A stretch of DNA of 64,000 nucleotides from Pomphorhynchus laevis (Eukaryota > Acanthocephala > Palaeacanthocephala > Echinorhynchida > Pomphorhynchidae). The notes below the pieces were generated by a model, which ran no database searches, was not told where the DNA came from, and saw nothing but the letters and a program-made list of their open reading frames with translations. Below, piece after piece: positions 35,201 to 43,475 of this stretch. The position numbers were made by a program, and so were the translations under genes. The stretch covers positions 1 to 64,000 of the forward strand of contig WNNJ02000583.1 in NCBI GenBank assembly GCA_012934845.2, read 5' to 3'. The first letter of the stretch is position 1; each line of letters opens with the position of its first letter.

Positions 35201-38200
35201 CCTAATCAATATTCAACCATATAAATTGCTTCCAGGAGACTAGAGGAAATTAAAACGAAACTTTACAAGAAGAGCAATTCCTGTGAGATTATGATTTTTT
35301 TTTCACAAATTGCATGATGATTTAGCTTTGGTGAGGGTCACTCCGCGTATTTTGACTCCGCTACTATAACTTTGCGTTACAAAATGGTGAGGAACAATTA
35401 TAGTGTGTTTGATTTTGTTGGATGACAGGATATAGTGGATTGGCACTGTATACTTTCGCAATGACGCTTGAAGGACGAGTAAATATAAAATACTTAACAT
35501 GCGATATTAGTAAAGTTTTGAAATTGAGAATGAATTGGTTAGTTGGAGAGTTTAATGACAACAAAGAACTCAGAATTGAAAATATGATCAGTTCCTACCC
35601 TCTCTTATTGTCACAAACAGAGGAAAATAGAATCCTCAATAAACTTAGCGGTTTTTAATGCAAAATTCTTTAATGCGATCGTGGGAAAGAAATATTGAAC
35701 TGAATGTGCATGATTGCGAACATTGTTGTAAAATAGACTTGGTCAGAACGTAATATGCAAGGAAAGATTTACTCCAAATAAAACATATATCGAGATATTA
35801 AACTAGAATATACTAGACTTTTGACTTAAGAAAATGTCAGCCTTCATAAACTCAAAAACAGGATGATGTCTGATTATCTATGACAAAAAAAGTAAAAAAG
35901 TTTACAAGCCTCTACCGCTTTTCCCTATCCACATTAAAACGAATCTAAAATTGAAGAAAAATGATAGCGAGTAAATTGGCTGGGGAAGGCGGAATACGCG
36001 AAAACTATAGGATGAAATTGAGAGCATTAGGTAGAAGTCAAGATAGAGGAAATTTATGACCTATAGAATGTACTCGAAAATGAGGTGGTGCTGTATAACG
36101 AAAACTGAACTGGTTGTTGAAAGTCAAAGCTACAAATTGGATAATATAGATAAGCCAAGAAAATTTGATTCATAAAATTGTGGAAAAACACACCGGGAAC
36201 CTCAGAGACAAGAAAAAACGTATTTAGGCACGTGTATTCCAGGACCCAAAAATGTTAACATATTAATAATTTAAACAGCTTTGGCCGAAAAGGGTTTTTC
36301 TTCCAACGGTTAATGCGCTCAAGCGGTGATCTTAAAGATGATGTCCGAGCAAAGACATTTTTTAACACAAAATTCTTCAGCGTACAAACCAAAATATTTT
36401 GATATGTTGATGAAATATATACTCGTGAGGTTAATGTAGTACACAATCAGAAGAATTTATCGCAATACAGACGTCCTGAGTTCAAATCCGATCAGTATCA
36501 GTGAAATATATTAATAACCTTAAAATACTTTGATTTATAAATAATTATTGGAGCTTGATCAAAAGAAAAAAATTATTTTTGATATTTCGATAACTACTGT
36601 TAGCATCTACAGAAAATTACAGTAATCTTCAGTAATTTTCTAAAGATGCTAACAGTAATTAGAAAAATCAAAAATAATTTCTTATTTCTTTAGAAATTTC
36701 CTGAAGATGCTAACAAAGTTCGAAATATTAAAAATAATTTCTTATTTTCTTTGATCCAGCTCCAATAATTATTTATCAATAATTGATCATTATCAACTAT
36801 TTATAAACTTTAATTTATTTTCATCGTCAATTTATTTCTTTAATCCAGCTGTAATAATTATTTATCAATAATGGATCAGTATTAACTATTTAAAATCCTC
36901 ATAAGTTCATTGAAATGACAATCAGTTCGTCCTGATGACAGAAAATTAGGAAATTTCCTGAAGATGCTAACAGAAGTTAGCGAAATATTAAAAATAATTT
37001 CTTATTTTCTTTGATCCAACCCCAATAATTATTTATCAATAATACATCATTATCAACTATTTATAAACTTTAATTTATTTTTATCGTCAAGATAAAAATA
37101 CATATATATACATATATATACTTATATATATGATTATTATATATAATTATTGGAGCTAGGTATATATTATCCAGCTCCTATAATTATTTATCAAAATTGG
37201 ATTAGTATTAACTATTTAAAAACTTTAATTTATTTTTATCGTCAAGAATATAATATATGATGACAGAAAAATTATTTATCTCTAAAATTGTATATACGTA
37301 CCAGCAAAGATAACTTAGCAAATACCTGAGAAAATTTTTAATCGAATAAAAAATATGAATCACTTCGATCAGACCGATACATTTATACAACAATTTATAC
37401 ATTATTAGCGGAATTTCTGTGGTTGCATCTCTAATGACAGATTTAATATCTGGTTTATATACTGTAGCATTTACAAATATTCATGTGCTACTAGTTTATC
37501 AATCATACTACAAATATTTCGTGACTTAATAAAGTTTATTATAGAGATCACAGTAAAATATTTAAACATGAAAGATTTCAAAAGTAAGATTGTCAAGTGA
37601 AAAATTGCAGAAAGTTTAGAGGGCCAGAAAACATTATGGATTGCCGTGTTTGGCAGGCCATAATTGACTTACATGATGGTTTCACTCAGAAGTTCAGTAC
37701 GACTGTAATGAAAATTGATTGTATAGCTTACATGACAAAGCATAAGTATTTCTATATAATATATCTTGTTTTTATTGAAAAGTAGTTAGCTTAAGAGTTA
37801 ATATACAATATTTCGTTTAACTTGACACAATAAATTCAAAATTTGTAAATATTATGAATGAAGAAATGGGTCTGAGAAAGACGCATTCTCAGGAAGAATG
37901 TGTCTGAGAAAAATATTCACAAGTGAAATTAAAGGTCATAAAATTTTTTGCTATAAAGAAGTTTCCGCATTTACTAAAAGCCTAATTAATAAAATTTGAA
38001 ACTCGTCACCTTTGAACTGGATCCTTTTCAAGTGTGTCAATAAGCAAGCTATACATTTCAGAGTGTACATTCTCTATTGCAAGCTGAAAGCCGTAAAAAC
38101 ATCTTGCTTCAGCGATTTGCACCTCCTGACCAAAGCGTTCAATCTGAAGAAAATATTTTTTAATTACATGTTAATTATCATAATATGACAATTTAAGAGA

Positions 38201-38552
38201 TGTTTACCAGATTTTCCATTACAATACCATCACTGGCAGCGAAAAACGCGAGAACGAATTTTATAAATCTTCGATCTTTATCATTAAGACGTTCCCAATC
38301 TTGAAGGTCCCTGCCTAAATCAACTTCTTCTACCGTCCAGAAAGAAGCAACTGCCTTCTTGTACATAGTCCATATCTCTTGATATTCGATAGGAAATAAA
38401 ACAAATCGCTGATTTGTAGGTGTTAGAATTGGTTCAGTTTGTTGACAAGATGACTGCAAAAAAGAACAATAAATTTTACATTCGTACAATACTAAAGATA
38501 GAAAGTTAATCTTCTGAGTAAGATGAACGAAATAAATTTATTAGCTTACCAT
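26106..38552 (-). CDS. RRM2: Ribonucleoside-diphosphate reductase small subunit (R2), spliced host gene
   Basis: Small subunit of class Ia ribonucleotide reductase, which makes dNDPs with the large subunit in the cytosol. Six coding exons join in frame: 38,552-38,550, 38,453-38,208, 38,143-38,010, 31,718-31,490, 26,526-26,308 and 26,258-26,106, giving 327 residues. Di-iron and radical residues are visible: Asp in [12 protein letters not shown], Glu in EARCFYGF, Glu, His and radical Tyr in [11 protein letters not shown], Glu in [11 protein letters not shown], and Glu and His in RDESLH across the exon 4/5 junction. The C-terminus FTTDADF is the conserved large-subunit-binding tail. Compared with human RRM2 the N-terminal extension is short and has no KEN box. 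Introns are 96, 64, 6,291, 4,963 and 49 bp; all start GT and end AG. It looks intact. Confidence 0.95.
26308..26526 (-). CDS. RRM2: RRM2 exon 5
   Basis: 73 codons from [14 protein letters not shown] to VDLGCSK, with acceptor ATACATATAG and donor GTTTAC. The first residue is Ser where most R2 proteins have Gly before LH. Confidence 0.93.
26780..27140 (-). mobile_element. Diverged Naiad 3' end in RRM2 intron 4
   Basis: Family UTR pieces (AGGATTAGAGGTCATCAGAA near 27,040 and CAACATAGCAGC-like sequence near 26,865) with internal loss. The palindrome GGGTTGCTATGT-tgatt-ACATAGCAACCC lies near 27,082-27,110. Confidence 0.55.
27140..27552. other. Intron 4 stretch, mostly unassigned
   Basis: About 250 bp of less AT-rich sequence of unknown origin. 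Then, near 27,490, a minus-strand CTGAAGATGCTAACATATGT followed by TTACGAAATATC, a hammerhead-like repeat fragment of the 30.5 and 36.6 kb type. Confidence 0.45.
27553..30384 (-). mobile_element. Naiad Penelope-like element, near-complete, inside RRM2 intron 4
   Basis: The best Naiad copy, in the same orientation as RRM2. From the 5' side: N-terminal GIY-YIG nuclease ([18 protein letters not shown] at about 30,380-30,330, then [12 protein letters not shown] and [19 protein letters not shown]), a basic linker, the CxC motif ([10 protein letters not shown] near 29,510), and RT from about 29,240 with [27 protein letters not shown] and [17 protein letters not shown]-terminal sequence ends near 27,908, followed by a 3' UTR to the terminus at 27,553. 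Nuclease-first order with CxC is the diagnostic Naiad layout. It is broken by a few frame disruptions, and the YIDD-containing segment present in the 42-kb copy is missing here. Confidence 0.9.
30384..30415. repeat. 15-bp perfect palindrome at the Naiad 5' junction
   Basis: CAGTTACAATTATTA and its complement TAATAATTGTAACTG lie one base apart, exactly where recognisable Naiad sequence stops. Consistent with a hairpin or template switch at the insertion junction. Confidence 0.85.
30415..30780 (+). repeat. Dispersed repeat with hammerhead-like CTGAAGA...GAAA cores
   Basis: Copies of a short AT-rich repeat containing ATCCAGCTCCAATAATTATT and, at 30,549-30,576, CTGAAGA-T-GCTAGC-ATAA-GTTAGC-GAAA. 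This is the canonical strand order for hammerhead helix II, followed by TATC. A second decayed core ends in TTAGTGAAATATC near 30,700. Confidence 0.6.
30780..31489. other. Intron 4, no feature seen
   Basis: AT-rich intronic sequence between repeat debris and exon 4. No coding or repeat signal recognised. Confidence 0.6.
31490..31718 (-). CDS. RRM2: RRM2 exon 4
   Basis: 229 nt. Its first base completes an Arg codon, then [20 protein letters not shown] to SNELISRDE. Acceptor TACTTATAG, donor GTACGT. It is separated from exon 3 by a 6.3-kb intron of repeat debris. Confidence 0.95.
31719..33330. other. Intron 3, no gene
   Basis: AT-rich intron. A near-tandem pair of about 50 bp (ACTCAGAGCTGCTTGATCAT near 32,213 and ACTCAGAGCTGCTGGATCAT near 32,271) is the only structure noted. 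GGGGTCGAAACCC near 31,840 resembles a B box but lacks a partner. Confidence 0.5.
33330..33640 (+). mobile_element. Solo Naiad 3' end in RRM2 intron 3
   Basis: Family UTR (TAATCCTTATTCTGATACAT, then AGTCAATTCATAAAAATTGA) ending at ATACGTATACTCAGTTATCT near 33,611-33,630. No coding part. Confidence 0.72.
34290..35300 (+). pseudogene. Heavily decayed LINE: ORF1 zinc knuckles and endonuclease traces
   Basis: Near 34,320-34,500 the plus strand encodes knuckle-like pieces ([22 protein letters not shown]) resembling the ORF1 of Jockey/I-type LINEs, as in the frame at 60.1-60.7 kb. Near 35,060-35,210, [10 protein letters not shown] and [10 protein letters not shown] look like an AP-endonuclease. Many stops in all frames; clade uncertain. 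Confidence 0.4.
35300..36480. other. Intron 3, unassigned
   Basis: Probably more of the decayed LINE upstream, but no motif is good enough to name. One frame (35,422-35,658, plus) is open by chance length. Confidence 0.4.
36540..37210 (+). repeat. Clustered repeat with hammerhead-like cores
   Basis: Several diverged copies of a repeat containing GATCCAGCTCCAATAATTAT and CAATAATGGATCATTATCAA. The clearest core is 36,958-36,985: CTGAAGA-T-GCTAAC-AGAA-GTTAGC-GAAA; others lie near 36,700 (plus) and near 36,600 (inverted). Same family as 30.4-30.8 kb. Confidence 0.65.
37210..38009. other. Intron 3, no feature seen
   Basis: AT-rich intronic DNA next to exon 3. No element recognised. Confidence 0.6.
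38010..38143 (-). CDS. RRM2: RRM2 exon 3
   Basis: 134 nt encoding [16 protein letters not shown] to DPVQ plus two bases of the next codon. Acceptor TTTTCTTCAG, donor GTGACG. It carries the Glu/His ligands and the radical Tyr (HSEMYS). Confidence 0.94.
38208..38453 (-). CDS. RRM2: RRM2 exon 2
   Basis: 82 codons from SSCQQTEP to IVMENL. Acceptor TTTTTTGCAG, donor GTAAAC, phase 0 at both ends. Contains [15 protein letters not shown] and the first iron-ligand Asp. Confidence 0.95.
38550..38552 (-). CDS. RRM2: RRM2 exon 1 coding part (ATG only)
   Basis: The minus strand reads TGGTAAAATG followed by GTAAGC, a strong donor, so the coding part of the first exon is the start codon alone (phase 0). 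The next exon opens in frame with TCA TCT TGT. The choice is inferred from the splice site and frame; another upstream start is possible. Confidence 0.7.
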
Positions 38553-39465
38553 TTTACCAGCTTATACTTTCTGTTCCAAGTTCTGCAATGCCAAAACTTT
38601 TAAGTCATCGGAAAATACATACTTTTATCAACAACAATACTTGTTTATCACAAAGCCTGTTTGTGATAAAGACCCGAATTTTCTGGTGATTATAGAAGAG
38701 GCTAGCGAAATATGTAAGATGATAAAACTACTTCGTCGATCAGACTTGATTCTAATACACACTTGAGAATTAAAAAAATTAAGAAAAAGATTAGTTTTTT
38801 AAATATGTTTATTTAAATTCTTAATATTAAATATATAAAATTATCACATTGACCAAAATATTTAAGATTTTTAAGATTTTTATAACAATGAAGAATGACA
38901 AGGCATAAAATTCGTTAAAACTATTAACCAGGGGGTAATTAATGATAAAGAATTTTAGAAAACAATATTTTAACGCAAAAGTATTGAACTTGATTGATTA
39001 GTTATCAAATTAATAGAATTGAAATCAATAGCAGCTATTTATTCTATTTTCCTGTATTTACAATACTTATGTTATTAAGTAATTTTTAATTTATAATTGA
39101 TAAATTAATTGATAATAAATTGAAAACTACTGGTGACGTTATATTAATACGAATTTCAACACAACCTTTTTAATTAACACAAACAGAAAAGTATAAACCT
39201 AGATGCACAAACTTCGTCGGTTATGACCATTATAAACATTATGATCACTGCCTCCGACCCGGAAGGACTTAAAAGATTCATTTAAAAACTATTATGTTTG
39301 TCACATAACTACTCAGCAGTGAAAACTTTTTGCCTGAAGATGCCAATTTTATTGGCAAACATTTACAAATAAGGTTATTCTGTTTCTTTTTGATTCTCTG
39401 ATTTATTTTAATTCACAAGACATGATTAAATTTCCTCCAAAACTAATCATAGTCTACAACAAATA
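38553..39465. other. RRM2 5' flank and spacer
   Basis: Holds the RRM2 5' UTR and presumably its promoter, but no clear TATA box or E2F-like site was identified. The palindrome TTTATCACAAA-gcctg-TTTGTGATAAA (near 38,644-38,670) and a CTGAAGATGCCAAT-ttt-ATTGGCAAAC core (near 39,337-39,363) are repeat-derived structures. Confidence 0.5.
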
Positions 39466-40895
39466 GCAAAGTAGTATAATACATAATAAACAACTATATT
39501 ATAATAATCCGTTTAAACGCAAACCAAGAAGTCATGGTGATAAAAGGAATAGGAAAAATAGAGTTAAAAATATTAAAAAAGATATGTATATAAATGAACA
39601 ATTAGAAATATTAAAACAACTTTTAAGTGATAATAAGCTAAAAGATCTTTATGTAAATATAAACAGTTTTTCTAAAGATATCATATGTTCAATAAATCAA
39701 AAATTAATTAACGACTATGATAGGCTAAGTTGTATAATAGACAGTTATTGTAATACAAAATACTATAATCGTACAATAAATGTTAATAATAACAATAGAA
39801 AATATACATTAACCATAAACTTCATTAATAAATGTATAGATAACATAAATATAGCCGGACTTTTAAATAATTCTAAAAGTAAAGAAATAATAGGGTCAGA
39901 TTTAAGTAAATATATTCCTAAAATAAGGTATAAACTCCTACCACCATTAGGACGAAAAATTTGTAATTATAATAAAGAATTAAAATCAATATGTAACGAT
40001 AATATTTGAAACATAATGGAAACAGAATGCAATTGTAAAAGTCTTAGTTTTGATAAAATAAATGAACATATATGAACCCATAATCTAGAATTAATTAAAC
40101 ATTGTGAATTAAGAAAGCTGCTAAAAAGAAAAAATAAAATTAATAAAGACATGTATAAACTTACTAAATAAAAGTATAACTATATAATAACAATTATTGG
40201 TAAAGCTAGTAATAACTTTGTCTTCATATGCAAAAATCTTTATAATGATAAAGATTTTATCATTATCATGACTTCTTGGTTTGCGTTTAAACGGATTATT
40301 ATATAATAGTTGTATATTATGTATTATACTACTAATGAAAGAGGTTAATTCTATTGATTTAAATGTGAATCCAACATATGCAAGTAGTGAGTTGAGTTTT
40401 GAAACAATTATTACAAGTCACTGTTCTATAATAGATAAAAAGGGTATAAAGGTTGAATCAGGTAATATAACTATACCTATATTAAATTGACTTTAACATG
40501 ACTTATATGACTTATATTATCATGACTTTAATGTCATGACTTAATTTTTTTTATTACATGACTTATATTATCATGACTTTAACATGACTTCTTGGTTTGC
40601 GCTTAAACGGATTATTATAATATAGTTGTTTATTATGTATTATACTACTAATGAAAGAGGTTAATTCTATTGATTTAAATGTGAATCCAACATATGCACG
40701 TAGTGAGTTGAGTTTTGAAACAATTATTACAAGTCACTGTTCTATAATGGATAAAAAGGGTATAAAGGTTGAATCAGGTAATATAACTATACCTATATTA
40801 AATTGGAATCCAAAATAACATAAAAATCCAATAAAACCTAGGGTTATATGTAGTGCGTTAAAATTTACATTAAAACCACTTTCTGTCTATATGAA
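39466..40895 (+). mobile_element. Rearranged Naiad pieces, plus strand
   Basis: 39,466-40,190 reads the nuclease-RT linker ([17 protein letters not shown] to [15 protein letters not shown], with the CxC region) on plus. Then, at about 40,262-40,495 and 40,585-40,895, a chimaera appears twice. In each, an inverted N-terminal bit (CATGACTTCTTGGTTTGCG) is fused to sense RT sequence ([17 protein letters not shown]). The complex tandem and inverted structure is typical of PLE insertions. No continuous frame. Confidence 0.8.
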
Positions 40896-41754
40896 TAAAT
40901 CAAATCAGCTAACTGAGTCTACGTATTTAATATAATTATAAAAAACATAATAATGCTAAATCACAATTTTATAATTAAATGATAAAATTAATAATTGCTT
41001 TTAGATTTTCTATAATTTAAATCAAGTTAAAAAAAATGAAATTTAAAATAAACGTCATTTTTATGAATTGACTGATAAATAGCAGACGTTGTATCAGAAT
41101 AAGAATTAGAGGTCATCAGGAGGAACTGCTATGCTATCAGGTTTCGGCCCCTAACTCCTCTACCCAACACAGCAGCGGGGCCAAATACATGCTAATGATG
41201 TATTTCCTCTGAAATAACTATCTAGTATCTTATTCTAATACAAAGTATATTATAAAAATTTGTATAATTTACATCCATAAAAATTTAAATATATAATTTA
41301 CATCCAAAGTATATCCATAAAAATTTGCCACTTAAGAGTTTAAATTTATTCTTTATATTATTGTGTTCATTTGTATATTTTACTATTTTCTGCTTGATGT
41401 TATTTATATAGTAACCTAGTTAAAAATATGTATCTATTAAACTATTTAAATGATTTTGAAGATAGCCAATATCATTACATATCGTTGCGATTCTTAAAAT
41501 TTCGTTATTTAATGCATTATGTTTTATATTATATGGTATGCATAAATACTCACGCAAAAATGTTTCTTGTAAATTTAAATATGTCATCATTACGATATAA
41601 ATTAATATTAGTTTTAGTTAATGTTAATTTAATGTTCATATCTAGATATACACCTTATTTATCATTAATATTGGTTTTGTTAATCAAATATTAAACCAAT
41701 TTAAGGATTGGTTTTGTTAAACCAATCCTTAAATATTTTGATAAATCAAAATTA

Positions 41755-42387
41755 TTTAAAGTAGGGACATATATATTTAGACAAATAAAAGGTGTTCCAA
41801 TGGGTGGTAATAGTAGCCCAATTATAGCTGACTTGTTTTTAAGCTTTATAGAATATGAATTTGTTCATAACTGTGTAAAAACTAAATCTAAACAATATAA
41901 ATATATGAAATATATGTTTCGATACATTGATGATATATGTGTATTTAATTCTAATAATTTTTATTCAATTAGTGAGCACATTTATCCAGAAAGCCTTATT
42001 CTTAACAAAACCAATATTAATGATAAAGAAGGTGTATATCTAGATATGAACATTAAATTAACATTAACTAAAACTACTATTAATTTATATCGTAAAGATG
42101 ACATATTTAAATTTACAAGAAACATATTTTTGCATGAGCATTCATGCATACCATATAATATAAAATATAATACATTAAATAATGAAATTTTAAGAATTGC
42201 AACAATATGTAATGATATTGGCTTTCTTCAAAATCATTTAAATAATTTAATAGATACATATTTTAAACTAGGTTACTATAAAAATAACATCAAGCAGAAA
42301 ATAGTAAAATATATAAATCAACACAATAATATAAAGAATAAATTTAAACTCTTAAGTGGCAAATTTTTATGGATGGATAATAAATAA
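41755..42387 (+). pseudogene. Naiad reverse transcriptase, C-terminal fragment with YIDD
   Basis: The longest uninterrupted Naiad RT piece: [18 protein letters not shown] (motif B region), FRYIDDICVFNSNNF (motif C, catalytic Asp pair) and the thumb, through [14 protein letters not shown] to [11 protein letters not shown] and stop. It lacks the N-terminal half, so it is a fragment although the frame is clean. Confidence 0.85.
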
Positions 42388-42480
42388 TATACTTTGTATT
42401 AGAATAAGATACTAGATAGTTTTATCAGAAGAAATACATCATTAGCATGTATTTGGCTAATGATGTATATTATTATTAGC

Positions 42481-42567
42481 CTCTACCCAACATAGCCCCG
42501 CTGCTATGTTGGGTAGAGGAACAGGGGCCGAAACCCGATAGCATAGCAGTTCCTCCTGATGACCTCT
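42481..42567 (+). ncRNA. Hammerhead-like strands in the Naiad 3' UTR
   Basis: GGG-TA-GAGGAAC (42,511-42,522), AGGGG-CC-GAAA-CCC (42,523-42,536) and GTTCCTC-CTGATGA-CCTCT (42,549-42,567). Helix I (GAGGAAC/GTTCCTC, 7 bp) and helix III (GGG-U/A-CCC) pair perfectly and extend by CTGCTATG/CATAGCAG. Helix II (CCTCT/AGGGG) needs one wobble and leaves two extra C's. The cyclic strand order matches the 393- and 371-bp repeats. Naiads were described as lacking canonical hammerheads, so this would be a variant. A 15-bp inverted repeat (CTCTACCCAACATAG) overlaps the 5' side. Confidence 0.38.
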
Positions 42568-42779
42568 AATTCTTATTCTGATACAACGTCTGTTATTTAT
42601 TAGTCAATTCATAAAAATGACGTTTTTTTAAATTTCATTTTTTTAACTTGATTTAAATTATAGAAAATCTAAAAACAATTATTAATTTTATTATTTAATT
42701 ATTAAATTTTGATTTAGCATTATTATGTTTTGTTTATTTTATAATTATATTAAATACGTAGACTCAGTTAGCTGATTTA

Positions 42780-43005
42780 ATTTGTTCTACTGACATGTTA
42801 TTATTGACCTGTGGACTTTGTTTTCCCGGTAATATGACCTCTGTCAGAAATACTGAAACTATGTATTATTGGTTACGACTTTACTATTATTTTTTCTTAT
42901 TTTCAAACAAGTTTGATGGATTATTAATTCTTAAAAAGGGAGAAGTTTGCATCCCAAGGTGTTTACACTTTAAAATGTAAACTGCTTCACGTGATCAAGT
43001 TTAAG
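42780..43005. other. Spacer, nothing recognised
   Basis: Short stretch between the Naiad terminus and the 3' side of the next LINE; no feature seen. Confidence 0.5.
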
Positions 43006-43009
43006 AGAC

Positions 43010-43470
43010 CAGGTAATGGCCAATAACTAGGTCGCGTAGCGCGTGGAGTGAAGGTTGTAGATCTTTATAGATCTTGTTCCAGCCTGCAACCGCCTTAAGC
43101 AGGGCAGCCCCCTGTCAGATGCTGCTGGATGGCCCGTTGTAAGTTTAGTCTGAGTCAATTAAACTAGGTAGCGACACCAAAATAGCAACGTTAAAAATTA
43201 TGACTTAAAAGTTACATGTACTCAACCATATTGAAAAAATACGTAAGTACTAATGATTTTAATTTTAGATTTTTTAAATGTAACAGAAAAAATTTTATAG
43301 TTTGTGATGTTATAAATAATAATGTAGAGGAAATTTATTAGGGCACTGGGTCTATCGACTTGGCTAAATGAAAGAAATTAAATAAAACATTGTGCAACGA
43401 CTTCATTTGAGATAATATCAATATTTGATAGTCCACCGCTAGTTTCCAACAGGCAAAATAAATTTAGCAG
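43010..43470 (-). other. Probable 3' UTR of the 43.5-46.3 kb LINE, with a GC-rich block
   Basis: 43,020-43,150 is conspicuously GC-rich (GGCAGCCCCCTGTCAGATGC, with the palindrome AGATCTTTATAGATCT) in AT-rich surroundings. By position it is the LINE's 3' UTR, but I find no match to a known RNA. Confidence 0.4.
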
Positions 43471-43475
43471 GTTTA

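Larger units (their letters stand above)
40903..42780. mobile_element. Head-to-head Naiad 3' ends (large inverted repeat)
   Basis: Begins with the terminus AAATCAGCTAACTGAGTCTA (40,903) and ends with its complement TAGACTCAGTTAGCTGATTT (to about 42,777). The left half (40,903-41,690) is a minus-strand 3' UTR plus C-terminus. The right half (41,700-42,780) is a plus-strand RT C-terminus plus 3' UTR. The arms are about 780 bp and moderately diverged. Confidence 0.85.
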
